A stretch of 57,897 bases of DNA from Shewanella colwelliana ATCC 39565 (GTDB lineage Bacteria; Pseudomonadota; Gammaproteobacteria; Enterobacterales; Shewanellaceae), in contig NZ_JAEC01000032.1 in NCBI RefSeq assembly GCF_000518705.1, forward strand, positions 1-57,897, read 5' to 3'. A model generated the notes under the pieces. The model was not told the DNA's origin and searched no databases. It worked only from the letters and a program-made list of their open reading frames with translations. This document shows positions 17,190 to 25,731 of this stretch, one piece after another (the stretch's first letter is position 1; the number at the start of each line of letters is the position of its first letter). The position numbers and the translations under genes were made by a program.

Positions 17190-18860
17190 ATGAAGATTAC
17201 GCCACGCCACTGGTTACTCGTATCCTGCTTGTTATCCACCGCGACCGTTACAGCCGACACAACTTTAATCAAAAATGTAAACGGCTATAGCGTTAACCAA
17301 GGACACCTCAGTCGCTTTAAGGCAATTCAATTTACTGATCAAAATATCGATAAAATCTACCTAGACTCATCGCCTGCAGTCGCCGCAGGGACACGTATTA
17401 TTGATGGCGCTGGGCAAACTCTATTGCCTGGATTAATTGACGCACACGGACATGTACTCGGCTGGGGCCTCAATCTAGTCAGGGTTGATTTAAAGGGCAG
17501 TCGCTCAGAAGCTGAAGCCATTACACGTATTAAGGCATTTCGTCAGCAAAACCCACAGCTGACATGGATTCAAGGCCGAGGGTGGAATCAGGTACTTTGG
17601 CAGAGCAAAAGCTTCCCAACGTCAGCATCGTTAGATAAGGCATTTGGCGACAGCCCTGTGTGGCTTAGACGTGTCGATGGTCATGCTGGCTGGGCAAACA
17701 GTGCAGCGATGAAGCTTGCTGGTATCACAGATAAGACTCTAGCGCCCAGTGGTGGAGAGATCGTCCGTGACGCAGCAGGCCAGCCAAGTGGTGTTTTTAT
17801 TGATAATGCAATGGCGTTGATTGAACGGGCAATTCCTGCACTCACTATCGCCGAGCAAGAAACCGTACTGAAAGCAGCCATGACAGATTTAGCACGCCTG
17901 GGCTTAACCAGTGTGCATGATGCAGGGGTGGGATTTGACACCATCAGCGCCTATAAACGGCTAGCCGACAGCGGTGAGATGCTTATACGGGTGTATGGCA
18001 TGGTGGCTGCTGGCGATAGTCATTTCGATACTCTCATGGCTAAAGGGCCTTATCATCACCCATCAGGAAAACTGGATTTTAGTAGCATTAAAATCTCTGC
18101 TGACGGAGCGCTGGGCAGTCGCGGCGCCGCGTTAATTGAAGACTATTCTGATCTTCATGGCCACCAAGGCTTGCTGCTCCATAGTGAGCAACAGCTCACC
18201 GACTATATGCGTAGTGCCATGGAAGCGGGCTTCCAAGTAAACACCCACGCTATTGGCGATCGCGCTAACAAAATGGTGTTAGATCGATATCAAGCCTTGA
18301 TTAAACAAACCAATACTCAGGCTTTAAGGCACAGGGTTGAACATGCACAAGTGTTGCGCTTGGCCGATATTCCGCGCTTTGCACAACTCGGCGTTATCGC
18401 CTCCATGCAAGCCACTCATGCCACCAGTGATAAGAACATGGCCGAAGATAGGGTCGGTCCCCAGCGCATAAAGGGCGCCTATGCGTGGCGTAAATTACTC
18501 GATGCCGATGCGGTGATCGCCGCTGGCTCTGATTTTCCCATTGAGTCCGCTAATCCATTTTTTGGTTTACATGCATCCGTAACTCGCCAAGATCACACTA
18601 ACCTCCCCCAAATGGGTTGGTACCCTAATGAAAAAATGACCATGGTTGAAGCCCTGCATAGCTTTACTGGGGCTGCCGCATACGCCGCGCATCAAGAAAA
18701 TATGATCGGTGCACTCGCAGCTGGGATGAAAGCAGACTTTATCTTGGTAGACCAAGATCCCTTTAATGACGATGCACACACCTTATGGCAGACATCCGTC
18801 GCTGAGACTTGGGTAAACGGGGTGAAGGTTTTCGACGCCAAACAAGATAAACCTAAGTAA
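17190..18860 (+). CDS. Exported amidohydrolase (YtcJ-like)
   Basis: A 556-residue metal-dependent amidohydrolase of the COG1574 type. An N-terminal signal peptide (residues 1-22) suggests a periplasmic enzyme. The TIM-barrel metal site is visible as LPGLIDAHGHVLG near residue 80, HAIGDRA and HRVEHAQVL in the C-terminal half, and AAGSDFPIESANPF with its conserved Asp near 450. The usual C-terminal TGAAAYAAHQE...GALAAGMKADFILVDQDP block closes the fold. Family members hydrolyse diverse amide and carbamate substrates, so the substrate is not predicted. Own transcription unit after a terminator. Confidence 0.88.
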   Translation: MKITPRHWLLVSCLLSTATVTADTTLIKNVNGYSVNQGHLSRFKAIQFTDQNIDKIYLDSSPAVAAGTRIIDGAGQTLLPGLIDAHGHVLGWGLNLVRVDLKGSRSEAEAITRIKAFRQQNPQLTWIQGRGWNQVLWQSKSFPTSASLDKAFGDSPVWLRRVDGHAGWANSAAMKLAGITDKTLAPSGGEIVRDAAGQPSGVFIDNAMALIERAIPALTIAEQETVLKAAMTDLARLGLTSVHDAGVGFDTISAYKRLADSGEMLIRVYGMVAAGDSHFDTLMAKGPYHHPSGKLDFSSIKISADGALGSRGAALIEDYSDLHGHQGLLLHSEQQLTDYMRSAMEAGFQVNTHAIGDRANKMVLDRYQALIKQTNTQALRHRVEHAQVLRLADIPRFAQLGVIASMQATHATSDKNMAEDRVGPQRIKGAYAWRKLLDADAVIAAGSDFPIESANPFFGLHASVTRQDHTNLPQMGWYPNEKMTMVEALHSFTGAAAYAAHQENMIGALAAGMKADFILVDQDPFNDDAHTLWQTSVAETWVNGVKVFDAKQDKPK

Positions 18861-18895
18861 TCCCGCGCTTGCCACTAGGTTAGACAAGTGCGGGT
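18861..18895 (+). terminator. Possible weak terminator after the amidohydrolase gene
   Basis: CCCGCGCTTG and CAAGTGCGGG form a stem with one mismatch just past the stop. The following TAAGTT is a poor T tail. Confidence 0.35.
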
Positions 18896-19015
18896 AAGTT
18901 ATCAGATATGACAAAGCACCGTAGCCTCTGATGCAAAATGTTGCCGTAGGCTGGAGGGTTAAATTAAGAACGCCACGTTGGCAGACTTTAACCACTTCCG
19001 TAGTGCACTGAGGGG

Positions 19016-19138
19016 TTATTTAATATTATCAAGCAACCCCTTGGTCACTTTCTTGGCGTGCTTTTCATTGCGTTTTTCTTTCGCAGTCTTCAAAGGTTGC
19101 TTTTTACCTTCTCGGCCTTGTCTATGCTCTTTACTCAT
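19016..19138 (-). CDS. Small basic protein, 40 residues
   Basis: A short reading frame read directly from the sequence. GGAGCAG lies about five bases before an ATG at 19136-19138, followed by 40 codons and a TAA. The product starts MSKEHRQGREGKKQPLKTAK and is strongly basic (about 40% Lys/Arg/His), with no hydrophobic segment. Similar short Lys-rich 'MSKEH..' proteins exist, as I recall, in Shewanella and Vibrio annotations, all without known function. The ribosome site and skewed composition support coding; an overlapping plus-strand ORF of 78 codons has neither. An AGGGGTT/AACCCCT inverted repeat spans the stop region (19011-19048). Confidence 0.65.
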   Translation of the reverse strand: MSKEHRQGREGKKQPLKTAKEKRNEKHAKKVTKGLLDNIK

Positions 19139-19490
19139 TTTCTGCTCCAGTGTTTACTGGGCACCTCAGCTTGGGCTAACCAATCGAAGCTTAGTCATTT
19201 TAACGAGCGTTTGATGTCCTAACGTAAACGAATTGACTTACTACTAGGTGTTTCATTAATCATCATAACACCAATAGGCAAACCCATTAGACCCAATTAA
19301 GCTCACTTTACCTCTGCCTAGACCGTCAGGGTCTATCTAGTCGAAGTCCAATAAATTCAATGCCAAATCAACATTCCTCAGCCAGCACCTATGCTTCCAA
19401 GCTTACTGCATAGAATTTTTCACCCGATCGCAAATCTCATCGTTTGCTCACTTAACCAGCGCTCTTTACACTTCTTTAATTGAACCCTCA

Positions 19491-19509
19491 AATGATATTA
19501 ATTATCATT
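19491..19509 (+). promoter_or_regulatory. Candidate Fur box
   Basis: AATGATATTAATTATCATT is a near-perfect inverted repeat matching the AATGAT..ATCATT halves of the Fur consensus. It lies 96 bases before a PepSY membrane gene, a family commonly induced by iron limitation. Confidence 0.65.
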
Positions 19510-19604
19510 CTCGAAAAGTCATCATTGACTATCACTGCACGTACCATAAACCATTTCACCACCAACGTAACGGCAAGGCCGATACCTCAATTAAGAAGAT
19601 AAAC

Positions 19605-20669
19605 ATGAACTTAGTCCCCGCTTTAAAGTGGTTCCATAATTGGATAGGCTTTTTTGTTAGCATCGTTATGCTAATCGCGCTTACAACTGGAGTGTATTTA
19701 GGTTGTGTCGATATGTTCAAGCGCCTAAACGATCATGGTCAGCAATTTCAGCCACTGTCTATCGAACAGAAAGCCGAGGCCACTGAAACCCTATTTGCAC
19801 GTTATCCTGAAATGAATACAGTGCGCTTCCCTACTGAGCACACTCCTTTCATCCAAGTGGCAACAAGAGGAAAGTCCATTGCATTTGATAATGAGCTAAA
19901 CGAGCTATCGGTAAACTTATCGTCAGACATCCCCTTCTACAGCACCCTCTTTTGGTTACATAGAAACTTGTTACTGGCAGACTTTGGCAAATACCTTAAT
20001 GCGTGGGCCTCACTACTTGGCGGTGTCATCACCTTAATCGGTCTCTACTTGTGGTGGCGTGTGCGCAAAGGATTTCGACTCAAACAGTCCTTTCCTAAAA
20101 ACACACGCTCTAGCAGCTTGTTAAAAAGTCACATTCAACTCGGGCTATTTATCTCTGTGCCGCTCATTATTCTTTGCTTAAGCGGTTTTTTAATTACTTA
20201 CAAAGGCCTATGGACTGGCGCACTAAAACAACCACAAGCGGCGATTAGCTACCCGCTTAGCCAACCCAGCGATTGGCATAGCCAACTTGTTACCGCACAA
20301 GCATACTGGCCAGACTCTCTATTGGTCGCAGTAAGTAAACCTATGGTCAGAAACAAGGAACAAGCACCTGCGAAGACATTAGTTTATAGCGTGCGTTTTG
20401 ATAGCCATGAAGGAGTGTGGTTACGCGATGCCGATCGGCTCAGCATTAATTATGAGCAGGGGCAAATAGAATCTGCGCTGAAACACAGTGAGCGTCCTCT
20501 ATCGGGCAGGATTGCCGCTTTTATACGACCATTACATGATGCGCTCAACATGCCATTTAGCTATCTACTGTTGATCACATCTGTGGCTGCTATCGGCTCA
20601 TTGATACTCGCCTTTAGCGCAGTGACCTTTTATCGACGCACATTTAAGCGCAAATCCAAAGCATCATAG
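19605..20669 (+). CDS. PepSY-associated membrane protein
   Basis: A 354-residue PepSY-TM protein. It has a hydrophobic helix at about 8-32 (WFHNWIGFFVSIVMLIALTTG), a periplasmic PepSY-like region, helices around 135-155 and 180-205, a second periplasmic part, and a final helix at about 320-345. Such proteins are often linked to siderophore or ferric uptake, some acting as ferric-siderophore reductases. The Fur-like box upstream suggests iron-repressed expression. No TonB receptor gene is in the immediate neighbourhood. AAGAAG precedes the ATG. Confidence 0.82.
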   Translation: MNLVPALKWFHNWIGFFVSIVMLIALTTGVYLGCVDMFKRLNDHGQQFQPLSIEQKAEATETLFARYPEMNTVRFPTEHTPFIQVATRGKSIAFDNELNELSVNLSSDIPFYSTLFWLHRNLLLADFGKYLNAWASLLGGVITLIGLYLWWRVRKGFRLKQSFPKNTRSSSLLKSHIQLGLFISVPLIILCLSGFLITYKGLWTGALKQPQAAISYPLSQPSDWHSQLVTAQAYWPDSLLVAVSKPMVRNKEQAPAKTLVYSVRFDSHEGVWLRDADRLSINYEQGQIESALKHSERPLSGRIAAFIRPLHDALNMPFSYLLLITSVAAIGSLILAFSAVTFYRRTFKRKSKAS

Positions 20670-20690
20670 CCGAGGAGCTCTTCATCCACA

Positions 20691-20716
20691 AAATAGCAGC
20701 TGGCGCTGCTATTTCG
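20691..20716 (+). terminator. Hairpin after the PepSY gene
   Basis: AAATAGCAGC (20691-20700) and GCTGCTATTT (20705-20714) form a perfect 10-bp stem with a TGGC loop, 22 bases past the stop. The T tail is short. Confidence 0.6.
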
Positions 20717-20888
20717 CCCATCAACCCTACTTAAACCGGCTGTTGACTTTATGAACAAATAAAACAATTGATCCACTTCAACTTTCATCCATAAAGCTGG
20801 ATTAAACGCTTGTAATTCGTCATTGGGTTAGCTTTACTTAGGTGGTAACAATACTGTTTTTTTAACTGTCTAATTACAAGGAGTTACT

Positions 20889-21128
20889 ATGCTAGGAGAA
20901 GATCACTCTCTTATTAATGAGTTCCCTGAGTATCAAACCGTCATTGTTAAATTGTCTCAAAACGACCCCGCCTTTCTAAAAGACGCCAGCCGCTACAATG
21001 CATTGGACAAAGAGATCCGAGAACTCGAGCTCAACGGTGCCCCCATTGATGATGAGGCCATGCATCTACTAAAACATGATAGAGCAGAACTAAAAGACTC
21101 ACTATTTCAACGTTTAAAAAGTGAATAG
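20889..21128 (+). CDS. DUF465 (YdcH-like) protein
   Basis: A 79-residue protein of the DUF465/YdcH family, small alpha-helical proteins of unknown function. It starts MLGEDHSLINEFPEY and has the characteristic pattern of an N-terminal helix, NALDKEIRELE, then LLKHDRAELKDSLFQRLK, consistent with a helical hairpin or short coiled coil. AAGGAG lies six bases before the ATG. It is a monocistronic unit between a hairpin and the prohibitin gene. Confidence 0.85.
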   Translation: MLGEDHSLINEFPEYQTVIVKLSQNDPAFLKDASRYNALDKEIRELELNGAPIDDEAMHLLKHDRAELKDSLFQRLKSE

Positions 21129-21157
21129 TTGCGCATCACCTAAAATTCAAAATCAGC

Positions 21158-21187
21158 AGGGGTGAGCCAATAGAAAGCTCAACCCCT
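21158..21187 (+). terminator. Hairpin between the DUF465 and prohibitin genes
   Basis: AGGGGTGAGC (21158-21167) pairs with GCTC plus ACCCCT (21177-21187) with one bulged A. There is no good T tail, so termination is uncertain. Confidence 0.35.
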
Positions 21188-21263
21188 TCCATACTGCAAC
21201 AAATGTTTCGAAAAAGGTAACAAACTGGTATCTTTGCTACGCATAACTAGAAAGGATACTCAA

Positions 21264-22160
21264 ATGCTGCAACAAACTACCAAAATAGGCCAATGGTTAA
21301 AATTGTCCAACCTCTTTAAAACGTTACCAATTATCTTGCTAATCATCGCCGTATTCAACTCCTACTTCATCGTCATTGAAGGCCATGTTGGTGTTGTCAA
21401 ACGTTTTGGCGAAGCTAAAGATCAGCAGAACCCAGGATTGCACTTTAAGATCCCGTTCATTGAAACGGTAGAGATGATCGAAGTCCGTACTCGTAAAAAT
21501 GCTGAAAAAATGGCGTCGAGCACCAAGGAACAGATGCCTGTCACCATCGAAGTTTCAGTCAACTGGACGGTCAATAAAGAAGCGGCGTTAGACCTATTCA
21601 AACGCTATGGCGGACTCACCCAGTTTGAGCAACGTATTCTCGACCCGCGTTTCCGCTCAGCCACCAAAGACACTATTCCACAATTTGAGGCTGAACAACT
21701 GATCCAAGACAGAGCCAGTGCAATTCAAGGGATTGAACGTCGCTTAGCCGAAGAGATGGCAGGGTTTCCCGTTATCGTCGATAACATACAGATAGAAAAC
21801 ATCATTCTGCCGCAAAAATATATCAATTCGATTGAGATCAAACAAACCGAAAAAAACCTTGCCGCAGCCGAAGAACATAAACTTGAGCGCCAACGCCTTG
21901 AAGCACTCAGAGCGGTAAACACGGCAGATGCCAAAGCGAAGGGGATTTTGAAAGTTGCCGAAGCTGAAGCACAATCGATTCTGCTAAAGGGGATGGCTGA
22001 AGCACAGGCAATTGAAGCCAAGGCCAAAGCACTGAAAAACAACCCGCTTATCGTTAAGCTAACTGAAGCACAGGCGTGGGACGGCAAACTACCAACGACA
22101 ATGATGGGCGAAGGTGTTATGCCAATTATGGATATACGCCAGATAGAAGAGTCTAAATAA
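21264..22160 (+). CDS. Prohibitin-family (SPFH) membrane protein
   Basis: A 298-residue SPFH/prohibitin homologue. A single membrane helix near residues 18-40 (TLPIILLIIAVFNSYFIVI) anchors it, followed by the prohibitin domain (GHVGVVKRFGEAKDQQNPGLHFKIP) and a long Glu/Ala/Lys-rich coiled coil (about 190-270) that typically forms ring assemblies in microdomains. Partner proteases such as FtsH or HflB are not encoded nearby. I start at 21264, because AAAGGA lies seven bases upstream; the ATG at 21234 would add ten residues. Confidence 0.88.
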   Translation: MLQQTTKIGQWLKLSNLFKTLPIILLIIAVFNSYFIVIEGHVGVVKRFGEAKDQQNPGLHFKIPFIETVEMIEVRTRKNAEKMASSTKEQMPVTIEVSVNWTVNKEAALDLFKRYGGLTQFEQRILDPRFRSATKDTIPQFEAEQLIQDRASAIQGIERRLAEEMAGFPVIVDNIQIENIILPQKYINSIEIKQTEKNLAAAEEHKLERQRLEALRAVNTADAKAKGILKVAEAEAQSILLKGMAEAQAIEAKAKALKNNPLIVKLTEAQAWDGKLPTTMMGEGVMPIMDIRQIEESK

Positions 22161-22176
22161 ACGTATTTGACTCCAT

Positions 22177-22202
22177 TGGGGGCATCTTGCCCCCATCTTT
22201 TT
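22177..22202 (+). terminator. Intrinsic terminator after the prohibitin gene
   Basis: TGGGGGCA (22177-22184) and TGCCCCCA (22188-22195) form an 8-bp GC-rich stem with a TCT loop, followed by TCTTTTTCC. Confidence 0.88.
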
Positions 22203-22303
22203 CCTTAATTTCCAACTTGTAGGCTGGCACTCCACCATCGATGTGCTCATACTGAAATAGCTTCTTCAACAGCCACTCTCTCTTCCTATACCAAGGAGTC
22301 TCC

Positions 22304-22609
22304 ATGCTGGTCACCTTTAAAACCAAGTACTATTCAGAGATCACCCTGTTTGGTCATATTGCTACCCACCTACTCAACATCATGGGACACAGCGGCACCG
22401 TGCCTGGTGCATTTCGCCCAGAAGAGCTACCCGCAGCACTGCAAAAACTAATGATCGCAGTCGACGATAAAACCAACATGACAACTGACACCACCATAGA
22501 TGATGATAACGATGACGAGCATGATGTCAGCTTGCGTAGTCGAGCCTTACCAGTGATAGCGCTACTTCAGTCGGCTATCGATGCCAACGTCAATGTGATG
22601 TGGGAATAA
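22304..22609 (+). CDS. DUF1840 family protein
   Basis: A 101-residue protein with the DUF1840 hallmark N terminus MLVTFKTKYYSEITLFG and the GHSGTVPGAFRPEELPAAL segment around residues 30-46. A strongly acidic stretch (DDDNDDEHD, about 65-75) separates it from a C-terminal ALPVIALLQSAI helix. It is a small cytosolic protein of unknown function common in proteobacteria. AAGGAG precedes the ATG. Confidence 0.85.
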   Translation: MLVTFKTKYYSEITLFGHIATHLLNIMGHSGTVPGAFRPEELPAALQKLMIAVDDKTNMTTDTTIDDDNDDEHDVSLRSRALPVIALLQSAIDANVNVMWE

Positions 22610-22741
22610 CATTTAGAAGTATTACCTTATCGCGAACTGATATTCGCAGACGCCCGTCACAGCGCAATGTCTTCCCCTCCTGGATAGCGTCACTGAAAGC
22701 CATCAGCGCTATACTCTTACCAACTTTGACTCGAACCCGCC

Positions 22742-22766
22742 TATTATCAATTTTTTATTGATAATA
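22742..22766 (+). promoter_or_regulatory. AT-rich inverted repeat, candidate operator
   Basis: TATTATCAAT and ATTGATAATA (10 bp each arm) flank a five-T centre, about 95 bases before the monooxygenase/nitroreductase pair. The position and symmetry suggest a repressor site. The regulator is unknown. Confidence 0.35.
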
Positions 22767-22861
22767 ATTCGTTATTTTCACTGTTTTTATCTTTAGCTAT
22801 TAGGTCTATTATCGCTCCATCCACAGCGTAACCCCATTTAACTGACGCAAGAGAGCGCACC

Positions 22862-23152
22862 ATGGCACAGCTTACCATCGTTGCAAATATCATCGCCAAA
22901 CCAGACAAAGTCGAGTTAGTCAAAGCGCAATTGCTTAAGCTCATCGCTGTCACACGTGCTGAAGAGGGTTGCATCAACTATGACCTTCATCAAGATAATC
23001 AAAATCCAGCACACTTTGTGTTCTATGAAAACTGGACATCAACCGAACACTTACAAGCACACTTGGCCAGCAGCCATATTGCCGAATATATTGCGGCAAC
23101 CGAAGGCTCTGTTGACCAGTTCACCCTGAATGAAATGACACAAGTCGCCTAA
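22862..23152 (+). CDS. Antibiotic-biosynthesis-monooxygenase (quinol monooxygenase) family protein
   Basis: A 96-residue ABM-domain protein resembling YgiN, a quinol monooxygenase. The conserved ferredoxin-like core is visible: LTIVANIIAKPDKVELVKAQ, EEGCINYDLHQD, FVFYENWTSTEHLQAHL. Such small dimers oxidise quinols or have related redox roles without a bound cofactor. It is followed 55 bases later by a nitroreductase in the same direction, so the two probably form an operon for quinone or nitro-compound stress; that pairing is inference. Confidence 0.85.
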   Translation: MAQLTIVANIIAKPDKVELVKAQLLKLIAVTRAEEGCINYDLHQDNQNPAHFVFYENWTSTEHLQAHLASSHIAEYIAATEGSVDQFTLNEMTQVA

Positions 23153-23207
23153 TTTTTTAGTCGATTGTTACCGAACAAACCGTTTAACCTGATTAATGGA
23201 TCTTATT

Positions 23208-23864
23208 ATGACTCACCCAATTATTGCTGACTTGGCAAACCGCTATACCACCAAAAGATATGATGCATCAAAACGCATTCCACAAGCCGATCTTGATGTC
23301 ATTTATGAGGCAATGCGTCTGTCGGCATCATCCATTAACTCTCAACCTTGGAAGTTTATCGTCATTGAAAGTGACGAGGCAAAACAGCGCATGCATGATA
23401 CCTTTGCCAACAAATTCCAGTTTAATCAGCCTCATGTAAAGTCTGCATCGCACATTATTTTGTTTGCTCACAATCCCAATTACACCCGCAATGATTACGC
23501 AAAAGTCGTGGATAAAGGCATTGAGGATGGCCGTACTAAGCCAGAGGAAAGAGAGCAAGCATTTGGTGGATTTGCCTTCGCCGAGCTCAACACTGATGAA
23601 CACGGTAACACGGCGGCTTGGACAAAATCGCAAACCTACTTAGCTTTAGGTAATACCTTACATACCTTAGCAAGACTAGGCATAGATTCCACCACAATGG
23701 AAGGCGTCGATAGCGAGCTGATCGGCGAGATATTCAAAACGGAACTGGATGGTTTTATCTGTGAAGTAGGGCTAGCGATTGGCTACCATCACACCGACGA
23801 AGACTACAATGCTAACCTGCCTAAATCCCGCTTAGCCGCCGAATCTGTGTTCACGATTCTATAG
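23208..23864 (+). CDS. nfsB: NAD(P)H-dependent nitroreductase, NfsB-like
   Basis: A 218-residue FMN-dependent oxidoreductase of the NfsB type, reducing nitroaromatics and quinones with NAD(P)H. The FMN/substrate motifs are present: RYTTKRYDASKRIP near the N terminus, SASSINSQPWKFIVIES (residues ~36-52), ASHIILFA, and the C-terminal EVGLAIGYHHTDEDYNANLPKSRL. Length matches E. coli NfsB. I start at MTHPII (23208) with GGATCTT upstream; an in-frame ATG four codons earlier is possible. Forms a likely operon with the preceding monooxygenase gene and ends at a strong terminator. Confidence 0.88.
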   Translation: MTHPIIADLANRYTTKRYDASKRIPQADLDVIYEAMRLSASSINSQPWKFIVIESDEAKQRMHDTFANKFQFNQPHVKSASHIILFAHNPNYTRNDYAKVVDKGIEDGRTKPEEREQAFGGFAFAELNTDEHGNTAAWTKSQTYLALGNTLHTLARLGIDSTTMEGVDSELIGEIFKTELDGFICEVGLAIGYHHTDEDYNANLPKSRLAAESVFTIL

Positions 23865-23890
23865 TCTTAATTAGACATATTCTGACCATT

Positions 23891-23928
23891 AAAAAAGCGC
23901 TTATTGCCATCGCAATAAGCGCTTTTTT
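23891..23928. terminator. Bidirectional intrinsic terminator
   Basis: A perfect 17-bp stem of A6-GCGCTTATTGC and its complement with a CATC loop. It separates the convergent nitroreductase and PTS genes and ends in six A or T on each side. Confidence 0.95.
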
Positions 23929-23945
23929 GTCAACAGACCTTCAGC

Positions 23946-25694
23946 TTATTCGCTGGGTGTATCATTCAACGCTTGCGCCAACCTCTGGGTATTACCAACA
24001 AACAGTAGATGAACTAATTTATCGTTTAGCACCAAGACCTCCTGCACACCTAGTGCTTGCAGAGCCTTAGCGTCTAGCAAACTGCTGTCACTCACTTCGA
24101 CTCGCAAGCGGTTATCGGCAATAGTGCGACATGAGATCAGCCCCGTCAGCAACGCCTTTAACTGGGTAGCTTGCACCGTATCAACAGTCGTCGCAGCAGC
24201 TACCACGGGGGGCTCAGTTACAGCCTCTTGAGCAACAAAACCGCCAGACGCCAACATCTCGTCAATCTCGGTCCGGGTGACTTCAGCTATGGTTCCCACA
24301 ATCGCCTGCACTGCATGGCCAGACACTAGCACGCCGCTAGCGCCCAACTGTTTTAAGCGAGCATGGTCTACTTGGTTGGCATCCACAACATCCATACGTA
24401 AACGGGTGATGCATGAGTCCACATTAACTAGGTTTTGCGGACCACCAAAAGCCTCGATAAAATTACGCGCACGCTCAGTACCCTCACCGCCAACCAGTTC
24501 AGCTTCTGAATCGGTACGGCCTGGTGTTTTCAGATCAAACTTAGTGATCAAAAAGCGGAACACCACATAATAAAGTACCCCATAGGCCAGACCGAGCATC
24601 ACCAACAGACCGATATTTTCAGACTTACCTGATAACACAAGAAAGTCTATCAATCCGTGGGAGAATGAAGTGCCATGTACCACGCCTAGCATATTAGTTA
24701 ACACATAAGCCAAACCAGCCATGAAGGCATGCACCACATACAGCAGCGGCGCAACAAACATAAACGCAAACTCAATCGGCTCTGTGATCCCCGTTAGGAA
24801 TGAGGTCAAAGCGGCCGAGATCATAATGCCACCAACCATCACACGGTTCTCTGGGCGTGCAGTGTGCCAAATGGCCATTGCCGCGGCAGGTAAACCAAAC
24901 ATCTTAAACAGATAGCCCCCAGCAAGCTGGCCAAAGCCATTCCCCGCAGCACGACTTGCCTCATCCGCTTGCAAATAACAGGTCAACACACCATTAGCAG
25001 CTTTGCCTGTACTGTCAACACAACTGCCCGCCTCAAAAAAGAAAGGCACGTTCCACACATGATGCAAACCAGCAGGAATAAGTGAGCGCTCCACCACACC
25101 GTAAATACCAAAGGCTAAAGTTGGGTTTTGATTGGCCGCCCAGTGTGAAAATGTCTCGATGAGGTGGCCAATGGGTGGCCAAATAAACGACAAGATAACG
25201 CCGGTGAATATAGCGCCAAAACCGGTAATAATCGGTACGCTTCGCTTGCCAGAGAAGAAGCCAAGGTACGCCGGGAGCTGAATCTTGAAAAAACGATTAA
25301 AAGAGTAAGCGGCGATCGCACCCGCGATCATGCCACCTAACACCCCTACATCGGTACCTGGAGACATCACGCCGATGGTTTTTGTCATAATGGCATAACC
25401 CACTAATGCAGCCATCGCAGCGACACCATCGTTTTTCGCAAAACCAAGTGCGATACCGATAGCAAATAGCAGCCCCATATTGCCAAAGATCGCCTCGCCC
25501 GCTTGCACCATCAAGGTGTTAACGATGTCAGGCACAACACTAAAGCCTGCACTGCCCACGCCGAGTAAAATACCGGCCACGGGTAACATTGACACGGGCA
25601 ACATCACCGATTTGCCTATTTTTTGTAGTACGGAAAAAGCCCCTGCCATCACGGCCTTTTTCGGTTTAGCTGCACTGATTGTAGTTGTTGTCAT
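23946..25694 (-). CDS. ptsG: PTS glucose-type permease EIICB (PtsG) with extra EIIB-like domain
   Basis: A 582-residue glucose-family PTS permease, very similar in order and wording to E. coli PtsG. Residues ~20-385 are the EIIC membrane domain ([60 protein letters not shown]). Residues ~400-480 are EIIB with the phospho-cysteine in [13 protein letters not shown] further ~75 residues (about 508-582) resemble a second EIIB but have Ala where Cys belongs ([11 protein letters not shown]), so this copy cannot be phosphorylated at that site. The ATG at 25694 has AAAAAGGTG upstream. It follows the EIIA-HPr-EI gene by 37 bases. Confidence 0.92.
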   Translation of the reverse strand: MTTTTISAAKPKKAVMAGAFSVLQKIGKSVMLPVSMLPVAGILLGVGSAGFSVVPDIVNTLMVQAGEAIFGNMGLLFAIGIALGFAKNDGVAAMAALVGYAIMTKTIGVMSPGTDVGVLGGMIAGAIAAYSFNRFFKIQLPAYLGFFSGKRSVPIITGFGAIFTGVILSFIWPPIGHLIETFSHWAANQNPTLAFGIYGVVERSLIPAGLHHVWNVPFFFEAGSCVDSTGKAANGVLTCYLQADEASRAAGNGFGQLAGGYLFKMFGLPAAAMAIWHTARPENRVMVGGIMISAALTSFLTGITEPIEFAFMFVAPLLYVVHAFMAGLAYVLTNMLGVVHGTSFSHGLIDFLVLSGKSENIGLLVMLGLAYGVLYYVVFRFLITKFDLKTPGRTDSEAELVGGEGTERARNFIEAFGGPQNLVNVDSCITRLRMDVVDANQVDHARLKQLGASGVLVSGHAVQAIVGTIAEVTRTEIDEMLASGGFVAQEAVTEPPVVAAATTVDTVQATQLKALLTGLISCRTIADNRLRVEVSDSSLLDAKALQALGVQEVLVLNDKLVHLLFVGNTQRLAQALNDTPSE

Positions 25695-25731
25695 AGTAGA
25701 CACCTTTTTATTTTAATAAGCTGCTAAGCGT

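Noticed and set aside
18978..19214. 78-codon plus-strand ORF
   Set aside because: Overlaps the 40-residue basic gene on the other strand and reads as hydrophobic, Cys-rich shadow sequence.
21725..22087. 120-codon antisense ORF in the prohibitin gene
   Set aside because: Antisense to a coiled-coil Glu/Ala/Lys-rich segment, where long antisense frames arise by composition.
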